8,106 nt of DNA. Origin: DATGMB01 sp035293845. Its GTDB lineage: Bacteria > Acidobacteriota > Terriglobia > Bryobacterales > Bryobacteraceae. Of the stretch, positions 7,901 through 8,106 are shown piece by piece; positions within the stretch are counted from its first letter, which is position 1; the number at the start of each line of letters is the position of its first letter. The DNA lies in the NCBI GenBank assembly GCA_035293845.1, contig DATGMB010000287.1:1-8106 (forward strand), given 5' to 3'. Under the pieces are notes generated by a model. It searched no databases and had not been told where the DNA came from. It saw nothing but the letters and a program-made list of their open reading frames with translations. Position numbers and translations under genes: made by a program.

Positions 7901-8106
7901 GGCGGCTCCGCGGCCGACTACATCATCGACGTCCTGCAGCGCGATTTCGACGGTTACTTCAACAACGTCGCGGGCGACCGCTATCCGTTCACCAGCCCCG
8001 CCGCGGGCATCTGGGGGCCGAAGGTGATGATCATCAACGAAATGGCCGGCTCCGGCGGCGACTTCATGCCCTGGATGTTCCACCACCGCAAGATCGGCAC
8101 GCTCGT
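4985..8106 (+). CDS. Secreted Tricorn-like protease (S41), 3' end beyond the window
   Basis: The frame is open for 1040 codons to the window edge. Residues 1-26 (M-K-K, hydrophobic core, V-H-G then A-N) look like a Sec signal peptide, so the protein is probably periplasmic, unlike the cytosolic archaeal Tricorn. Residues about 30-680 hold PD40/WD40-like propeller blades with S-P-D-G/S motifs near 79-82, 170-173, 362-365, 408-411 and 453-456. A Tricorn C1 helical domain follows (about 725-800, with M-H-G-A-D-W near 759-764). A PDZ domain comes next (about 820-905, G-D-Y-I-L-A-I-N-G around 858-866), then the S41 core from about 919. The nucleophile is Ser1023 in N-E-M-A-G-S-G-G-D, and N-G-G-G lies at 971-974. 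The His of the catalytic set is His799 in I-A-I-G-H-S-Y, where the residue before it is Gly, not the Ser of archaeal Tricorn. The last catalytic residue, a Glu about 58 residues past the serine in Tricorn, lies outside the window. It should cut peptides into short oligopeptides; divergent from the permease operon. Confidence 0.93.
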   Translation, partial: MKKLSLLATPLCLALLFAAWQPRVHGANPPATRLLRTPTVSATHIAFTYANNIWVVERSGGIARRLTSFQGQTGDPHFSPDGATIAFSADYGGNTDVYTVPVDGGEPKRLTWHPGADTAQGWTPDGKSVLFTSARATWAPSAAPRFWTVPATGGVEEPLAIPRGYQGKISPDGTRIAYRMNNSWDEERRNYRGGQNRPIWIVDLKTFDLSTPPWTDSKDMDPAWVGDTVYFISDRDSVANVWSYDTKSKKLAQLTHFTDFDVKSLDACPNAVVFEQAGYIHELDPKSGKEHIVPITAAGDFPWMMPRWEDVTSRMTNLGISPTGKRVLVEARGEIFTIPAEKGDVRNLTHSAGSAERDPAWSPDGKYISYFSDRSGEYQLVIEAQDGLTPPRSIALSGHGHYYTPSWSPDSKRLVYTDADLHVWVLDVASGKARVVGRDPWMVPSRTINPVWSPDSKWVAYASRLKSLYHAIFIANAETGESQQVTDGLADAVWPAWDAGGKYLWFLASTDFGLKSQWLDMTSYDHDENFGLYVAVLKKGDPSPLLPESDEDKGVGSASPAGAGRGGRGAAAASASGDEPQPERPAARTPVTVAIDFDGLQQRILAVPNVPERQYSALRAGVAGSVYYLEASGRGANGGGGAAGPGAGATLVRYRLSDRRPATFASGVAQYEISADGHKLVYRSAGTGAGGRGGRGGAAAAGGRGPQIFLVDADRQPPQAGQGALNAQLRMYLEPREEFKQIFYEDWRNQRDYLYVPNMHGADWPRMKEMYGQLLPYVNHRADLNYLMDMMGSEIAIGHSYVRGGDMPAVPQDPGGLLGADFTVENGRYKITRIYDSESWNPDLRAPLAAPGIDVSVGDYILAINGEELRAPDNIYRLLDGTADKQTVLTVSNRPTLEGSHQITVVPVANEQGLRTRAFVESNRRLVDKLSGGKLAYVYLPNTGQPGYTSFNRYYFSQQDKLGAIIDERFNGGGSAADYIIDVLQRDFDGYFNNVAGDRYPFTSPAAGIWGPKVMIINEMAGSGGDFMPWMFHHRKIGTL
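6650..7102 (+). repeat. Three Gly/Arg/Ala-rich low-complexity inserts in the Tricorn-like gene
   Basis: Three in-frame low-complexity stretches interrupt the second propeller: codons 556-588 (6650-6748), 633-649 (6881-6931) and 686-706 (7040-7102). Each contains G-R-G and runs of Gly or Ala. The 11-mer GGCGGACGCGG is present at 6680-6690 and again at 7052-7062 in the same codon phase, and its core GGACGCGG recurs at 6881-6888. Ordinary propeller sequence lies between the stretches. They look like surface loops grown by slippage or duplication and do not break the frame. Confidence 0.7.

Noticed and set aside
4898..8086. A 1062-codon open frame on the minus strand opposite the Tricorn-like gene
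   Set aside because: It is rich in Gly, Val, Asp and Ala without domain motifs, as expected from the complement of a GC-biased coding strand. The plus strand has a signal peptide, propeller motifs, PDZ domain and catalytic serine. It also runs into the permease start.

Overview
This is an ordinary-looking chromosomal stretch of a GC-rich bacterium, most likely an acidobacterium. The best clue is the 783-residue duplicated FtsX/MacB-type permease, which has the layout of the Acidobacterial Duplicated Orphan Permease (ADOP) family. A secreted Tricorn-like protease with Gly/Arg-rich inserts fits the same group (Bryobacter/Solibacter-like). This is inferred from protein architecture; there is no rRNA or other marker in the window.

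Layout from left to right. (1) Bases 1-307, plus strand: the nearly complete end of a small protein with two zinc ribbons. (2) A 37-bp gap between convergent genes, holding a short GC hairpin. (3) Bases 345-4913, minus strand: a compact three-gene run read as ADOP permease, then secreted M20 metallopeptidase, then arylamine N-acetyltransferase. The first junction is 25 bp and the second is a TGATG stop/start overlap, so this is very probably one transcript. (4) A 71-bp divergent intergenic region (4914-4984) with a palindromic GTATAC core that could supply a -10 element in both directions. (5) From 4985 to the right edge, plus strand: the first 1040 codons of a large Tricorn-family (S41) protease with signal peptide, beta-propellers, C1 domain, PDZ domain and catalytic serine. 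It is cut by the window edge before its C-terminus.

The shared theme is handling of peptides outside the cytoplasm. The Tricorn-like protein and the M20 peptidase both carry export signals, and the permease is an envelope protein with a large extracytoplasmic domain. The acetyltransferase and the zinc-ribbon protein are cytosolic, and their link to this theme is not evident. I found no RNA genes, CRISPR arrays, insertion sequences or phage genes. The very long ORFs on the opposite strands are codon-bias shadows. I see no convincing undescribed system. The points most worth a second look are the altered catalytic Ser-His pair and the GR-rich inserts of the Tricorn-like protein, the permease-peptidase-NAT operon, and the divergent promoter.
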